From NCBI GenBank assembly GCA_947846985.1, contig CANTUZ010000026.1, forward strand, positions 51,752,730 to 51,816,729: a stretch of 64,000 bases of DNA, read 5' to 3'. Shown here one piece after another: positions 1 through 11,759 of the stretch (positions are counted from its first letter, which is position 1; each line of letters starts with the position of its first letter). The stretch comes from Fratercula arctica. Taxonomy: Eukaryota; Chordata; Aves; Charadriiformes; Alcidae. A program made the position numbers and the translations under genes. The notes below the pieces were generated by a model, which saw nothing but the letters and a program-made list of their open reading frames with translations, was not told the DNA's origin and did not search any database.

Positions 1-859
1 TTTGTAGGATCAGATGCTTCATCATACAGCATATGCAAGAAAATACCCAGAGTAAATACATAATTAATTTCTGTGTGTCACGTTGCATTCTAAGGACTTA
101 AATTTGACATGGGGATAGTTAAAATACAGACATTGCAGCTTCAATTTGAAGTTGCATTAGCCTTTATAGTATTACCGTTTGGTTAAGAATGTTTTCAGGC
201 ATGTAACACTGGATATTTGTTTTTAAGGTTACAGCATTTTAATCCAAAGTATGAAATGCTTAAGCTGAAAAGTTGCCGTTATTGTCAAAATGTTTTGCTA
301 ATTCAGAAGGTCTAATGCAGTATATAACCTAGAAGCTTCTTCAGTATGGCTGTATAACTCTCTGTAAAACTGTTGATTTCCATAGCATAATTTTTTACAA
401 CAGAAACATCAGCTCACAGTAATTCCAGTGAGGGTGTTGAATGTTTTCTTATTAGAGTTTTCAAAATGGGGATGAACTAATTTCTCTGGAAAAAATATAT
501 GGTAAAGTTTTTGCTTTAAATAAGTGGTAAATACTTGTGAACATGTGTAATGCTAGGCTTTTTATTTACTCCAAAATGGCAACAATATTTTCAGAATAAA
601 GACAATGGAATATATTGCAGATACAGGATAGAATTTAGTCATTTTTCTTTTAATGTCTTTTTATGAGTGCATTAAAAATATTCACACAATTTGTAAGTTT
701 CTATTTTTTCGTGAAACCTTTGATCTTGCAATGGGTTTTAATAAAATAAAGAAGAAATACGTGGTGTCTTCTATTTATCTGTGCTGCTAATTGTACTTAG
801 ACCATGCTAAGAGAAAGCCTGAAATCTCCAGCCTTAAATATGCAGAACTCATCTGGGCA
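1..859. other. A+T-rich noncoding DNA, no feature seen
   Basis: No open frame of note, no recognised repeat and no RNA gene. A polyadenylation-like AATAAAATAAAG occurs near 740 with no upstream coding sequence, so I give it no meaning. Confidence 0.5.
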
Positions 860-967
860 TGGTCCGTTCTGAGCAAACTGATCCAGGCTGGCCCCGTTGT
901 GAGTGACAGAGTTTGACTAGATGAACTCCAGAGATCTTTTTCAGTCTAAAATACTCTATAACTCTAA
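860..967 (+). mobile_element. CR1 LINE, old 3' end fragment
   Basis: The segment ends with a degenerate copy of the CR1 3' terminus: a GACTAGATGAACTCCAGAGA stretch, then a decayed form of the usual CCTTCCAACC block, then ACTCTATAACTCTA, a worn version of the ATTCTATGATTCTA tail repeat. CR1 is a non-LTR retrotransposon that copies itself by target-primed reverse transcription and is usually cut short at its 5' end. Only the 3' untranslated part is recognisable, so no protein is encoded. The many mismatches suggest an old copy. The left border is approximate. Confidence 0.65.
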
Positions 968-1555
968 AGGGTTTTATATATTACTGTTCCAGTTGGTCCC
1001 TTGTGCCATTAAGTCACTTCCAGTAATTTTGCCTTTTACTGACTATTCATCTCTCTCTTATTTTTCTGAACGTATTGATCTCTATAGATCTCAGTGTGGC
1101 TAATGAATTTCCATGGATCTTGGCATTTACATGATTTGGAAGTTTATGTGGTACAGGAATTCTAGATGGAAATATGTTTTTCTAACTGCAGTGTTGCCAC
1201 AGATAGCTCTTTAATTTCCTTATAATAAGTCAGTGTTTCCTAAGTGGTTTTATAGGAATAAATAACAGAATTGCACACTCTTTACTTTTTGAAATGTCAT
1301 TTAGGGGAAATACCATTTAGGGGAAAAAGAAAAGGTATTGCCTCATGTAAAGAGAAAAATTAACCTTCTTTTCTCGTACTCAAAACTTAAAGAGTGGATT
1401 CAGAAACTCACAGGTAGCTTACATGCCGGATATCCTAGTTCCAACAGGTCTGCTTTACTGACAAAATGTCTTTGTTCCTTCAAGATCCTTGTGCGAACTT
1501 GCCATTAAGATGGGTAACCTGTGGCTCGGCATTTGCCTTATCAGACACATTTCTA

Positions 1556-1655
1556 GGCCAGGGAAGCTGGGCATGTTCGGCCTGCAGAAGAGGAGGCTGG
1601 GCAAGCTCTAAGTGCTTTCTTAACTAAGCAACAGGTGGTTGTAGAAAAAAGACAG
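1556..1655 (+). mobile_element. CR1-like internal fragment
   Basis: GAAGCTGGGCATGTTCGGCC followed by TGCAGAAGAGGAGGCTGGGC resembles the part of CR1 ORF2 (the C-terminal region after the reverse transcriptase) that in younger copies reads as a 'FSLEKRRL'-like peptide. A decayed GGTGGTTGTAG further on fits the same stretch. The match is short and lacks the 3' tail, so this is either an internally deleted old CR1 or a chance resemblance. Confidence 0.45.
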
Positions 1656-2571
1656 ATAACCTTTATTTTCAATCATTCACTCTTCTAAATCCAGCTATAA
1701 TTCTGTCCTAATTCACTTGATGGTCACTCCACCCATCTCTCACCACTTAAAGGCGATGTGGAAGGGAGTGTCCTCACACAATGTCTCCCAGTGGGGGAAA
1801 TGGCTACCAAGGTGTTTTGCATGCAGATCCAAGTTCACTCTGCTCACAGATTAGTTGGAAGTTTGGTGAATTGCCAAATCCAAACTGGCATACCCCTCTT
1901 CTCAGCAAGTGCAGCTTCTGGCGATCTTTGAGCATGGAAAAAGTTAATTTCTCTGAAAAATATCATAGATAAGGATAAAATGATCCCAGGATGGCTGCAG
2001 GTGGCTAGTGGGAGTGACTTTCAGCATTCTCAAAATCACTGCTGAAAGGTCTGTGCTACTCCTACAGCAACTGAGTCTGCTTAACCTTCAAAACTCAGCT
2101 GTGGCCCCAGAACCCCACTGGGTTCACTCACAGAAGACATGTCTTCCCCTATAAGTCCTCCAAAAGAGTTTGAGCCATTCTTGATAGTTTCCTAGAACTT
2201 AGTTGTCTATCTTGCTGGATTTTCAAAAACAGTATTTAGTAAAACAAGTTGTAATCCCTTTTGGATGAGAAAATAGCCCTAGGAAGAATAATTAACCAAC
2301 AGTTAATTTTTTTCAGGCTCTCAGCTTTTTTCCACGTGAGCTCACTGATGTCCACCAAGATTGTCAATAAATAAATATGGCCTTGCTGATGCTTAATAAA
2401 CTGTGGCATTGACAAGAACAAAATCAAGAAACGCAGCAGGCCACATACACAATGGTTACATGAAAACAGAGGCACAAAGCAAGTTTTTTAGGAGGCTGAC
2501 AGGGCCTTCTTCGGGTGGTCTTGAACAAGAGAAGGAAAAGGACTCCTACATCTTATAAATAATAAGGATAG
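1656..2571. other. Noncoding DNA, no feature seen
   Basis: Mixed-composition sequence with short chance frames only. I see no repeat, RNA gene or splice-bounded open frame. Confidence 0.4.
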
Positions 2572-2585
2572 GGTAGAATAGAAAT

Positions 2586-2642
2586 GAATAGAATAGAATA
2601 GAATAGAATAGAATAGAATAGAATAGAATAGAATAGAATAGA
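2586..2642. repeat. (GAATA)n pentanucleotide microsatellite
   Basis: Eleven perfect GAATA units fill 2586-2640. The array sits exactly where the terminal repeat of the adjoining minus-strand CR1 should be. It most likely arose by expansion of that tail, which reads as TATTC units in the CR1 sense direction. Confidence 0.95.
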
Positions 2643-2843
2643 TAATTCCAGTCGGAAGGGACCCACAATGAACATCTAGTCCAACTGCCTGACCTCTTCA
2701 CGGCTGGCCAAAAGCTAAAGCGTGTTATTAAGGGCACTGTCCAAATGTCTCTTAAACACTGACAGGGTTGGGGCATTGACCACCTCTCTAGGAATCCTGT
2801 TCCAGTGTTTGACCACCCTCTCAGTAAAGAAATGTTTCCTGAT
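2641..2843 (-). mobile_element. CR1 LINE, 5'-truncated 3' fragment
   Basis: Read on the plus strand, it starts with the reverse complement of the CR1 3' end (CCAGTCGGAAGGGACCCACA, then CATCTAGTCCAACTGCC). It runs through the ORF2 tail region (GGGGCATTGACCACCTCTCT, then TCCTGTTCCAGTGTTTGACC) and stops at CAGTAAAGAAATGTTTCCT. About 200 bases remain of an element normally several kilobases long, so it is dead on arrival. The wording is that of an older CR1 subfamily than the copies at 18.3 and 30.4 kb. Its 3' tail has become the GAATA microsatellite. Confidence 0.9.
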
Positions 2844-4084
2844 AAAAGACTGCATTGCAAAATATCAAATGTAAAAAGCATATGTAAAAAGAGTATGATG
2901 TCTGATCTTGTAAATATTCAGATTTATACTCCAAATTAGGTGAGGGTTAATGCTGCTCATTTATGAAACTCCGTATTAACGGTGAGTGGCTTTAAAGCAG
3001 ATCCATTTAAAGAGTCCATTAAAATAAAATTATTTAAAGTGACATTACTTTTTTCATCCTGTAGCTGTTCTTGTCCCAGCCTTCTCCATGATTGACCTGC
3101 TATAATGGCAGTATAGGTGACTGAGATTTGATTTGAAGTTCTGGTAAATTTAGAAGCAGAGTTACCAAATTTTTTTTCAAACCACACACACACCCTGGGA
3201 GATGCTCCAGGCTTGAGCATGCAGTCATAGATTGGCATGACTTAAAAACAAAATAATGCTTTGTGAGAGCAGTTGAATTTTGCCAATCTAAACTGGATTT
3301 GGTGAATTTTTGTGACTTCGTGTTTTTATTGTTTTGGTTTGTTTTCTTTTTTTACTGAAAACCTGTATATTCATTGACTGAAGACTTCCCTCTTGCTTCT
3401 CACCCTGCCTTTTCTCCTGTGGATATCGCATAAGGAAATACAGAATGTCTTATAAGAATGTCTTAGAAGAATGGCTGTCTTAAATAAAATGGTTAAGGGG
3501 ATGTATTCATGTGGCATTTCCCATATATGGTAGTGTTATATAAGATTATAATAAATGTAGACATTTCCAAACATGTACTACTTTTTTTTTTTCTTCCATT
3601 TTACTGTTTACAGACGTCTGGTGACCCTTAAAACTGCAATTGAGTCATCTGATGAGGACAAGTAGCATTAGCTATCGGATTACCATATACCTGTTGATAA
3701 CATAATTTCTTTCTACAAAAGTATATCTGAAATTATCTTGTATCAGTATGGTACTTGATTTTGAGACTACAGAATAGGATTTAAATTGTTAAAATATGGG
3801 CTTTCTGGCTGTTGCTAAGGGGTGGAAGTTCAAGTACTGTTTTCCACCTTTTCTCAATTTGTGTAGACACAGTGATCACAAGACTTTTTTTTCATTGAAA
3901 AATATGTGAGAACTCTGCATTTAATTGGTTTTCAGATTGGAGGAGAGGAATTAGAAAGAGCTCGTATTTGCCCAAATCTTGGGTCAGGTTTGCAAGCTAC
4001 AAAAACTTTCAGGTTAAGAACAGAACATTTATTAGATGAATTGTTCAGTGTTTTCCAAGTTTTGCTTGATACGTTATAAACAGC
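2844..4084. other. A+T-rich noncoding DNA
   Basis: No gene or mobile element recognised. A small tandem echo (AGAATGTCTTA twice, 3442-3466) and a T run near 3582-3592 are the only structures. Confidence 0.4.
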
Positions 4085-4210
4085 TGGTTGTGGTTTAACC
4101 CCATCCAGCAGATAGGACCATGCAGCCACTCACTCACTCCCCCGAGTTGGGATTACGGAGAGAATTGGAAAAGTGAAAGTGAGAAAAGTCATGGGTTGAG
4201 ATAAAGACAG

Positions 4211-4216
4211 TTTAAT
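4211..4216 (-). terminator. LTR polyadenylation signal (ATTAAA)
   Basis: Plus-strand TTTAAT is ATTAAA in the LTR sense. It lies about 190 bases downstream of the TATA box, suitable for the R region of a retroviral LTR. Confidence 0.6.
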
Positions 4217-4402
4217 AAGCAAAACAAAATCCACACACGCAAGCAAAGCAAAACAAGGAATCCATTCACTGCTTCCCATCGGCAGGCAGGTGTTCAGCCA
4301 TCTCCAGGAAAGCAGGGCTCCATCACGGTTTCTTGGGAAGACAATCCCAAGATCCCAAGCCATCACTCCAAATATCCCCCCCTTCCTTTTTCTTCCCCCA
4401 GC

Positions 4403-4408
4403 TTTATA
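4403..4408 (-). promoter_or_regulatory. TATA box of the LTR
   Basis: Plus-strand TTTATA is TATAAA in the LTR sense, inside CATATAAAGCTGGGGGAAG. It is placed as expected for a retroviral U3 promoter. Whether it is active cannot be told from sequence. Confidence 0.7.
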
Positions 4409-4672
4409 TGCTGAGCACAATGTCATATGATATGGAGTATCCCTTTGGTCAGTTGGGGTCAGCTGTCCCAGCCGTGTCCTCTCCCACCTTTTTGTGCCCT
4501 CCTAGCCTGCTCGTTGGCAGGGCGGCGTGAGGAGCAGAAAAGGCCTTGACTGCTTAGCAGCAACCAAAAACATCAGTGCGCTACTAACGCTGTTCTCATC
4601 CCGAATCCAAAACATAGCACTACACCAGCTGCTAGTAAAAAAGTTTGCTCTATCCCAACTGAAACCACGACA

Positions 4673-4800
4673 TTCCCCACCCCTTATTCCATACCATTTT
4701 GTGTCATGCTCAGGTCCCACACCATCCCATACATCCTCATTAACCACCACCCCCCTTTCCCTTTCCCGAGCTCCAGTCGTTCAATTGTGTGTGGTTCTGC
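4673..4800 (-). mobile_element. Retroviral internal remnant with polypurine tract
   Basis: Directly upstream of the LTR in its sense direction, at 4673-4685, lies AAGGGGTGGGGAA, the polypurine tract that primes plus-strand DNA synthesis in retroviruses. This makes the LTR a 3' LTR, not a solo LTR. A further purine-rich run (GGGAAAGGGAAAGGGGGGTG) lies at about 4749-4768. No gag, pol or env reading frame is visible beyond it, and no second LTR occurs in the window, so the rest of the provirus was lost. The outer border is uncertain. Confidence 0.55.
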
Positions 4801-5066
4801 TAAGGAAAAGAAATAGACATTTAACTGCAAAAGTCTACCAAAATCAAGCTAAGGGCTTACTGATAAATATTTGTTTAAGCTCCCAAATCCCTGTAATCTC
4901 TTATGCTTCAACTGTTCTTGAGCTACTATATCATCTTTTCTCTGCTTCTAGTCAGCCTCATCCTGGGAAGTAGCATTGAGCTGACGAGTGGGTGTATGCA
5001 GAGCGAAACATTGAGCTTTGCAGACAGCTGTTTATTGATTGGACAACTGCACACAATTTCTTTTCC

Positions 5067-5104
5067 TTTTTTTTTTTTTTTTTTTGAGAGAGAGAGAGAG
5101 AGAG
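5067..5104. repeat. T19 run followed by (GA)n
   Basis: An uninterrupted T run of about 19 bases passes directly into about nine GA dinucleotides. The compound tract may be a retroposon tail on the minus strand, but no element body is recognisable next to it. Confidence 0.9.
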
Positions 5105-5109
5105 ATTGA

Positions 5110-7530
5110 AATGCAGAAAATATTTAATGCTGGACATCAAGTCCAAAGCAAATTAAAATAGTCTAATTCCATGTTATAAAATAAAGATTTTAAAAAAAAA
5201 AAATGTATGCGTATTTCTAGATATCTATAATGTATTTTATATATCTCATGCTTGCAGAGCTAAATTCAAGCAAGAATAAAATAAAATACTGTTTCATAAC
5301 TACAGATCGAGATGATTAGTCAATGAGAAGAATTTCTGACATTTCACTTCTGAGTTGTTTATTCTGCAGCCAAAAAAATATAGCCAAACCGACTGCCTCC
5401 ACTAAATATTTTCAACAAAAGTACAGGCATCAATAACCTCAGGCTAAGAAACTTACACATATGTCAAATATCCACACTTCAAACAAATGAAACGATTCAT
5501 TTGCTATTGTGTTTCCATGACATTCTTTGCTTATGCTCCTTCAGGAATTTAAAAACATAACATAATATCCCATTCTTGAGCACTTCTGCTTTGCTTGATC
5601 TGCTGCTGCAATGCTGCAGGTCAAAAAGGGGACCCAAGGCAAAGCGAGTAAGGAAACAGAGCTGTCACATGGATGAGATGTTACACCGCAGCTAAATCAG
5701 AGAACCCCAACATTTCATATTGCAGCATGAAATATCTCATCCTAACTTCTCATACAAATGAAATGGGCTGCTTCTTCTTTTGGTAGAGAAAAAAGAGTAG
5801 AAAATGTGGACAGTATTGAAGTCAAGTACAAGAATTCACTGGCTGTTCAATAAACAGCGTTTATACCAAGAGTGTCTGTCCTGCTTTTAGCAGACAGCTC
5901 ATTATTTTACGTTTTTTCCAAGTCTTGTTTTACATAAAACTGAGCACACTAAATGGTTTGAGATTCCTTACCTCCCTGTGCTTGGCTCCTTGCATGTATT
6001 GTACGCAGATGCAGTGGCTATAGATGATCTGAGTTGCTGAAGAACATTCAAATAGCTCAGCTGTTCCTCTGCATCTTCGTCTGCATTAGGCTGGGATTAA
6101 GATGAATAAATAGGCTAAGTCCCACCACTGCAGCTGTGCTTGCTTGACTGGAGGCACTACCACAAACTGGAATAAGGTAGCACAGAAATAAAGGTCTGTG
6201 TAACAGCTGCATCTCCACAGTTGTCAAAAAGAAACTCAGGCCAATTTTTTTTTGTTTAGGTTTGTGGTTGTTGAGTTTTTTGTAAAGGCTGTCCAGATTA
6301 TGTAAGGCAAATCTAAGTATTCCAGCTTTATAAAGTTTTACTAATGGGATTGTGTTTTAGATTTATTTCTGGGAAAAAAAAAAAAAAAACTATAGCAGCA
6401 AGCTGAACTATTTCTACTTCCATGTTCAGGCAGGTCTTTCTATATGTAGCTTATGAAAAGCATTTGTGTATAAATAAGCCTTAGAAGTCTTAAAATTAAA
6501 AATTTTGCAACCAGGATTATTGGGCATTTCCAGCTGCTATGAAGTTATAAAGGCTTCTGGACTGAAAATTTCATAATCTCATGGTTTCATCATGTACCCT
6601 ATGGCAAAGTGCTACAGCCTTTGGTGTTTTCAAAATACCAACTGTTAGAGAAATCTGCAAGGAATTTCTTAGCTACACTAACTCCCAGTAAGCACAGTTG
6701 ACTTGTCCCAGGTGCCTTGCTCTGGGTTCTCCTTGAATCAAGATCGACATCTCAGTCCTTACCTTTGATGGACTAAAAAATTGCCTTCATGCTGTTGTTT
6801 CAGCCTACAGTCATCTTTCTAGACCACAGTAAAGCATGTTGTGTGAGGCAAGAGCTTTGAACCAATATAAACTAAAAAATTCTCTGCCCTAAGGGATGGG
6901 TTGTTTTTTTTTTTTCTCTAAAATAGGCAGCAAAGTAATATTTATAGACAAAACAAAATGTTTCGTATCCTTCTTTCTTTGGAGACAGATGAGAAACAAA
7001 TGCAGTGAATGTTAATGGCCTTGCTTGATGCTTTGAAAGATGTTCAAATACTGAGGTGAATGAGCAAGCTAGAAAATAGAAAAAAAATATTTTTCTTGAA
7101 GACAAACTTGCTACAAAGGAACATTTCTGATTAGGGAGCAAATGCACCTGGAAATCTTTAATGGCAATGAAAATGGTTGTAACTAAAGAAAAATTATTTT
7201 TTAACGACTCTGCAGAAGTGTGAAGAGAATTCCAGAGTCCAAATGCCTTCACGGTCTTCCCAACGGAAGAACAGAGGAAGGGTTTGTTCATTACAAGTTT
7301 TCAGATTTTACTCTTTTTTATTAAAGAAAAACAGGGGCCCAGCAATGAATAAAGATTAATACAATAAAGATTAAATACAACATCTTTGGGGCAATGAAAG
7401 TTGTGACGGCCTAGTGAAACTGCAGAGCCTTCAGGCCAACGTAATTTAAAGTGGTGGTAGGACTGAATGGAGTATAAAACAGGCCTGAAAATCAGGAGAT
7501 ACATCTTCAGCCTGGTGGTGGCCCTTCACT
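5110..7530. other. A+T-rich noncoding DNA
   Basis: Contains short A and T runs (near 5194, 6377 and 6907) and no recognised gene or element. The 139-residue minus frame at 6872-7291 has no recognisable domain, no signal peptide and composition typical of A+T-rich noncoding sequence. Confidence 0.4.
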
Positions 7531-7536
7531 AGGCAC

Positions 7537-7615
7537 CATGTGCTTTTCAGCACATGACATTAGTTTCTGTGGCTACATGTCTCCTGGTAACATGAGCGGT
7601 GCCAAGAGCACCGCT
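7537..7615. other. Two perfect short hairpins
   Basis: CATGTGCT-TTTC-AGCACATG (7537-7556) and AGCGGTGC-CAAGA-GCACCGCT (7595-7615) are perfect 8-bp inverted repeats with 4- and 5-base loops, 38 bases apart. Neither stem extends further, so they are too short for a microRNA precursor. No function is assigned. Confidence 0.6.
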
Positions 7616-10600
7616 GGGCTGTCCCATCACTCCAGCAGCCACCAGCACACTCTTGGCCCATGACTACTGACTCTCTCCTAAACAAGTTCGGTGTTAGCGA
7701 TGCCCAGTAGCCATCTCCTCAGGCTTCGTGGATGCAGCGACTGCTTCCTGAGGGCAGGAAGGTTTAAGGCATGCGTTGTCCTGTGCCCATCAGTCTCAGC
7801 TTGGTCATCAGTTGAGCTTTTCTGCCCTGGAGTAGAAGTTATCACCAATTCCCTCTACGCTCTGAATAAATCACTACGTTTTAGCAAAATTTTCTGAAAG
7901 CAGAACTTACATTAAGGAATATTTCTGTATTTAGTGCTTTCTGCAGCAGTACACATATTGAAGTCTTTTGCTAGCATAAAGAGCAAATGACCTGATGGCC
8001 TTTCTGTTTGAATATATGCCATTTCCTTCACGTTCATTTGTGTGTGGCTTTGGAAATAGTTAGCAGTAGGAAAACTATTGGTATTGCGTTAGCCAGAGAT
8101 AGGAGAAAAATGCATTTATGGATCAGTGTAATCCAGTCATTGGTTTATGGTTGCAAAGTCCTTCAGGGACTGTCACAAATTCTCAGCTGTCCATGAGGGC
8201 TCGATTCTGCAATTGCATCTCTGAGCTGTCTGCAAGGCACGTAAAATCATATATAGCCAGCCAGCTCCCTGTGACTTCACATCTGCAAAGGCTTGAGAAC
8301 TATTCCAGCCAGGATATGCAGTAAATTAAGCTCAGGAAATTTGCCTGTGAAAAATTTGCCTCTGAAAAATAAAGATACTGGGTAAATCTTCCATGGGTGG
8401 TACAACTCTCTTTAGCAGAGATAGACCTGAGCAAATGCAGGTAACTATTAAATACTGAAATGATAATCAGCCCTCAAAAACTTATTTTTCTGACCTTTGT
8501 ATGTTTGTGAGTATATGTACCCATCATTTTTTGAATGGAGTTCTGTTGATATTCTTGAAAACTGGAGAGAAATATTACATCTGAATCCATTTAAAAAATT
8601 AAATAAATAAATAAAGCCATCCTAACTTTCTTAAATATTCTACAGTTCAATATACCATGACACAAGGATAAGATTTGGTACTTGGCAGAAACAAATATGC
8701 CTTGTGTAGGATCTTTGCCAACATGACAGAATATGTTTGGGAAGTGGCAAGGGCAACATTAAAGGAAGAGAAATTCTCCGCAGATCAGCCCATCTGTTTG
8801 TTGCTAGTTTGGGAAGTTGCCCAGTATACCTGGGGGAGGAGAAAGGTTTCCGTGGTGTGAACATGTGGGGATAACAGAAATACATGAATTGGAAAAAAAA
8901 AAAGGGGGGGGGGAACCCCAAGCTTGAGACAGCTAATGATAATAAATGGTAACTCTTTGCATCATCAGTGTAACAGACAAGAATCACAGATTACTACTAG
9001 CATTAGACAAAGGGCAAAAATTTCAAAAGCTTCTGCAGGATTTAGGTGACTAAGTCCTTGAGACATTTTGGAAATTTAGCAGAGGATGCCCATATACTAT
9101 TATGGTAAGGGCCTCAGAAATTTCTCTCTTGCTCTTTCTCTTTTTAAGTCAAGCCTGCATCAATAAAAGAAAAAAAAAAAAAAAAAAAAAGGACTTTCTT
9201 GCTGCATGTACATCTATTCTTCCTTCCCCTTGTTTGATGATGTCTAAGAAAGGGATGATTCTTCTTCCCTGCCAGCAAGCACTAGTATTTTTACTAAAAT
9301 AAATAAGAAACAAGCGATATGCAGATTTTGCTTCCTTTTAGGATGTCTGCAAAACAACCAGTCTAACTTGCTGACAACTATATTGCAAAGACTACTTTTT
9401 TAATTCATTGACTTGCCTGGAGTCACCTCTAAAGAATTTTTTTTAACCATAGCCTTTTATTGTTTAATGCAGTTAAGCCCACTTCTAAAGCTGTTGTTAC
9501 TATGCTAACATTTTTATATTGGTTAGCTAAAACATAACCTGAAGGACACTTCATTGTCATTACATTAATCTATGTACTTGTATATGTGTTAATGAGATTT
9601 ATCATCTTAGTTACACCTTGTTCTTGATCCTTTGCTTAGAAAATACTTAGTGTTAAGTGCTAAGTACACAGCATTAGCATTTGTGCTAGCATTAGTGTTA
9701 GTGTTAATACTCAGTAATAATGAATCTTCTTTGTAGGTGAAGTCACAAAGCATTAAGATCCACCATAAGCTTCCATAAAAGAGTAGAGCTGCTACCTTTC
9801 TAATGTTGAGCAAACTTTGGCCTTAGTCTTTTAAATAAAAATGCCATTAGACACATAGGATATAAGTGGTGTATGTTGTAGTTACCCATTAAGCAGAGGA
9901 GCCATCAGCTGGAATGTGCCACATCTGCACTTGGATTAACGGACCAGGCTTGAAGGAGTAGTTGAGGGCTATCCATTTGACAATCCTTCAAAATGGAGAT
10001 ATCACGAATTTAGGCTGCTTTAACCTCAGTTACAATCCTAATACGTGTGAGTATTGGAACTTACCACCTTGGAACTTACCTCCTTACTTCCCTAGGTTGG
10101 GATTTGTCCCTCTCAGTGTACACAGTCTGAGCTGAGGACCTACAGAATGCCAAAGAGTTTCAGTGTAGCTTGAGTTCTGTCAATTTCTGCAGACTCTGAG
10201 GAGGCTCAAGTTTCTGGAGCCTGTGAAAAAGCTATTGGAGAGAATAAATAAGGTTTTCTCATTGAGAAGCATAGCTTTTATAAAGTGCTTGGTGCTGAAA
10301 AGACCAACAAGGTCTTCCTCAGGTCACTCAAGGAAGTAAGAAAAGAGTTAATACCACTTTTTAACAAGTTTCCAATGAGACTTAACAATGGCTTATACAA
10401 AAGAAAACATTTAGAAATTATTTTCACTCCTAAAATAAAGCTATCTCTAGTAGCAGTGCAAGGCACAGTAATAGAGTAGGTATGTAATATAAATTACAGT
10501 TAACCTTTACCTGAAATCTTCAGACCAAGAACATGCTATTAATCAGAGAAGAACTTTTTAAAGTGCTATTTAAGCAGTTCATTGTATTTTCTTCTACCGA

Positions 10601-11007
10601 GAGGTGTTGACACTATGATATTAATACTTCTAACAAAACTAACAAGACTAACTTCTAAATTTGATGCTTTTCTGTATTTTAAGTGGTTGCAGAAGTAAGT
10701 CCTCTTCCTTCCAGTTGTTCTAACAAGCACAGTAGAAAATCACTTAATCCCTTCTGAATGAAAAAAAAAGAAAACCAAACTATTTTCTTCTGCCCTCTTC
10801 CTGGATGCAATCTCTTGCACAATGTTCATGCTCCATGGACATTTTTTTTTGTTGTTTTTTTTTGGTCAAAAGAAAATCACTGTCATTCATCTTGGTATTC
10901 CTTTCTTCATGTCTTACTATTTTAAGATGATTTTTTTTTTCTCAGCTTTGATCTGATCAATAGAAAAAGCAAACTATAAAACAGACAAACAGAAAAGAAT
11001 CTGCCAT
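7616..11007. other. Noncoding DNA with simple repeats
   Basis: Holds a 15-base tandem duplication (TTTGCCTGTGAAAAA then TTTGCCTCTGAAAAA, about 8340-8369), an A-run/G-run junction near 8894-8914, a CATTAG/TGTTAG-rich stretch at 9672-9706 and a duplicated TTGGAACTTACC near 10054-10080. No coding sequence is supported. Confidence 0.4.
9171..9190 (+). repeat. Poly(A) run after AATAAAAG
   Basis: A run of 20 A follows CATCAATAAAAG, which looks like a polyadenylation signal with a tail. It could be the 3' end of a decayed retrocopy on the plus strand, but the sequence upstream is not recognised and no target duplication was found. Confidence 0.6.
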
Positions 11008-11045
11008 AAAGCCTAATCCCACCGAAATCAACAAGACCAAGAATT
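11008..11045. repeat. Degenerate amniote palindromic motif
   Basis: AAGCCTAATCCCACCGAAAT then CAACAAGACC resembles the widespread reptile/bird repeat core 'cctgatcccactgaagtcaatgg'. Short and diverged. Confidence 0.3.
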
Positions 11046-11759
11046 CATCAGCAAGGTCCATCACACGATCCACACCCACATGATCCAAATCAATAGCAGA
11101 CAACCTACTGTGGCTACTGGGACATTGTCTATGAGTTTGCTGGTTAACAGAAAGCCATGTTACTGCTGGTACTCAGGCATTTACTGACAATGAACCTATT
11201 AAATAATACTGCTGGGCACTTGCACTGTTACACCTATTAATCTAAATGAGACTTGGTACTTGAGTTTAGTTGATATGCCACATGCCTGCTGCTCTTTCTG
11301 CTGTTTCAGAGTTGTTCACTTCAGATTTCACGCATTAGAGATTTTGGGAAAAATGAATCTTTTGTTTCAAAGCTGCACTTAATAAAGTAATGAAGAAGGA
11401 AACACCCAAGTTCTCTTCTCTGGCCTTCTGGAGCTCAGTCTCTCCCTCTTAAATCCTGCTGTACCTATCTTCAAAGTTAAATTTGTTTGATACGTTGGAT
11501 TCTTTAGCATCTTCCCTTCCTATTCTATTCCTGCTCCACTTCCTCAAGGGAAAAAAAAAAGAGATCCAGGCAGAAGAAAGAAATGTTTAGGCTCAGCTCA
11601 GTACAGTAGTATTTCTTCCATTTCAAACCCTTCTTTATTTTGCTTTGTGGCCTGTGGCTGTGAAAAGGGGCACAGTTTCATGTTGCTAATGGAATAAAAA
11701 TGATGGGGTGCTGCTTTTTGCTACCATTTCTTCATTCCCCAAAACAGAAAAACAATAGA

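Larger units (their letters stand above)
4085..4672 (-). mobile_element. Endogenous retrovirus LTR (3' LTR, minus-strand sense)
   Basis: In the minus-strand sense the LTR opens with TGTCGTGGTTTCAGTTGGGA at 4672 and closes near 4085 with GGTTAAACCACAACCA. The 5' end is a clear TG; the 3' CA border could be read a few bases differently. Between them lie a good TATA box (CATATAAAGC) and an ATTAAA polyadenylation signal about 190 bases downstream, the normal U3-R order. The whole matches, from memory, an LTR type common in songbird genomes. No matching flank duplication is obvious, and adjoining internal sequence explains this on the 5' side. Frames inside it are chance readings. Confidence 0.85.

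Noticed and set aside
4130..4973. Frames of 65-148 residues across the retroviral LTR and its flank
   Set aside because: LTRs are noncoding here. The frames overlap on opposite strands and match no retroviral protein I can recognise.
7537..7615. Hairpins considered as a microRNA precursor
   Set aside because: Stems are only 8 bp and do not extend; a precursor needs roughly 25-30 paired bases.
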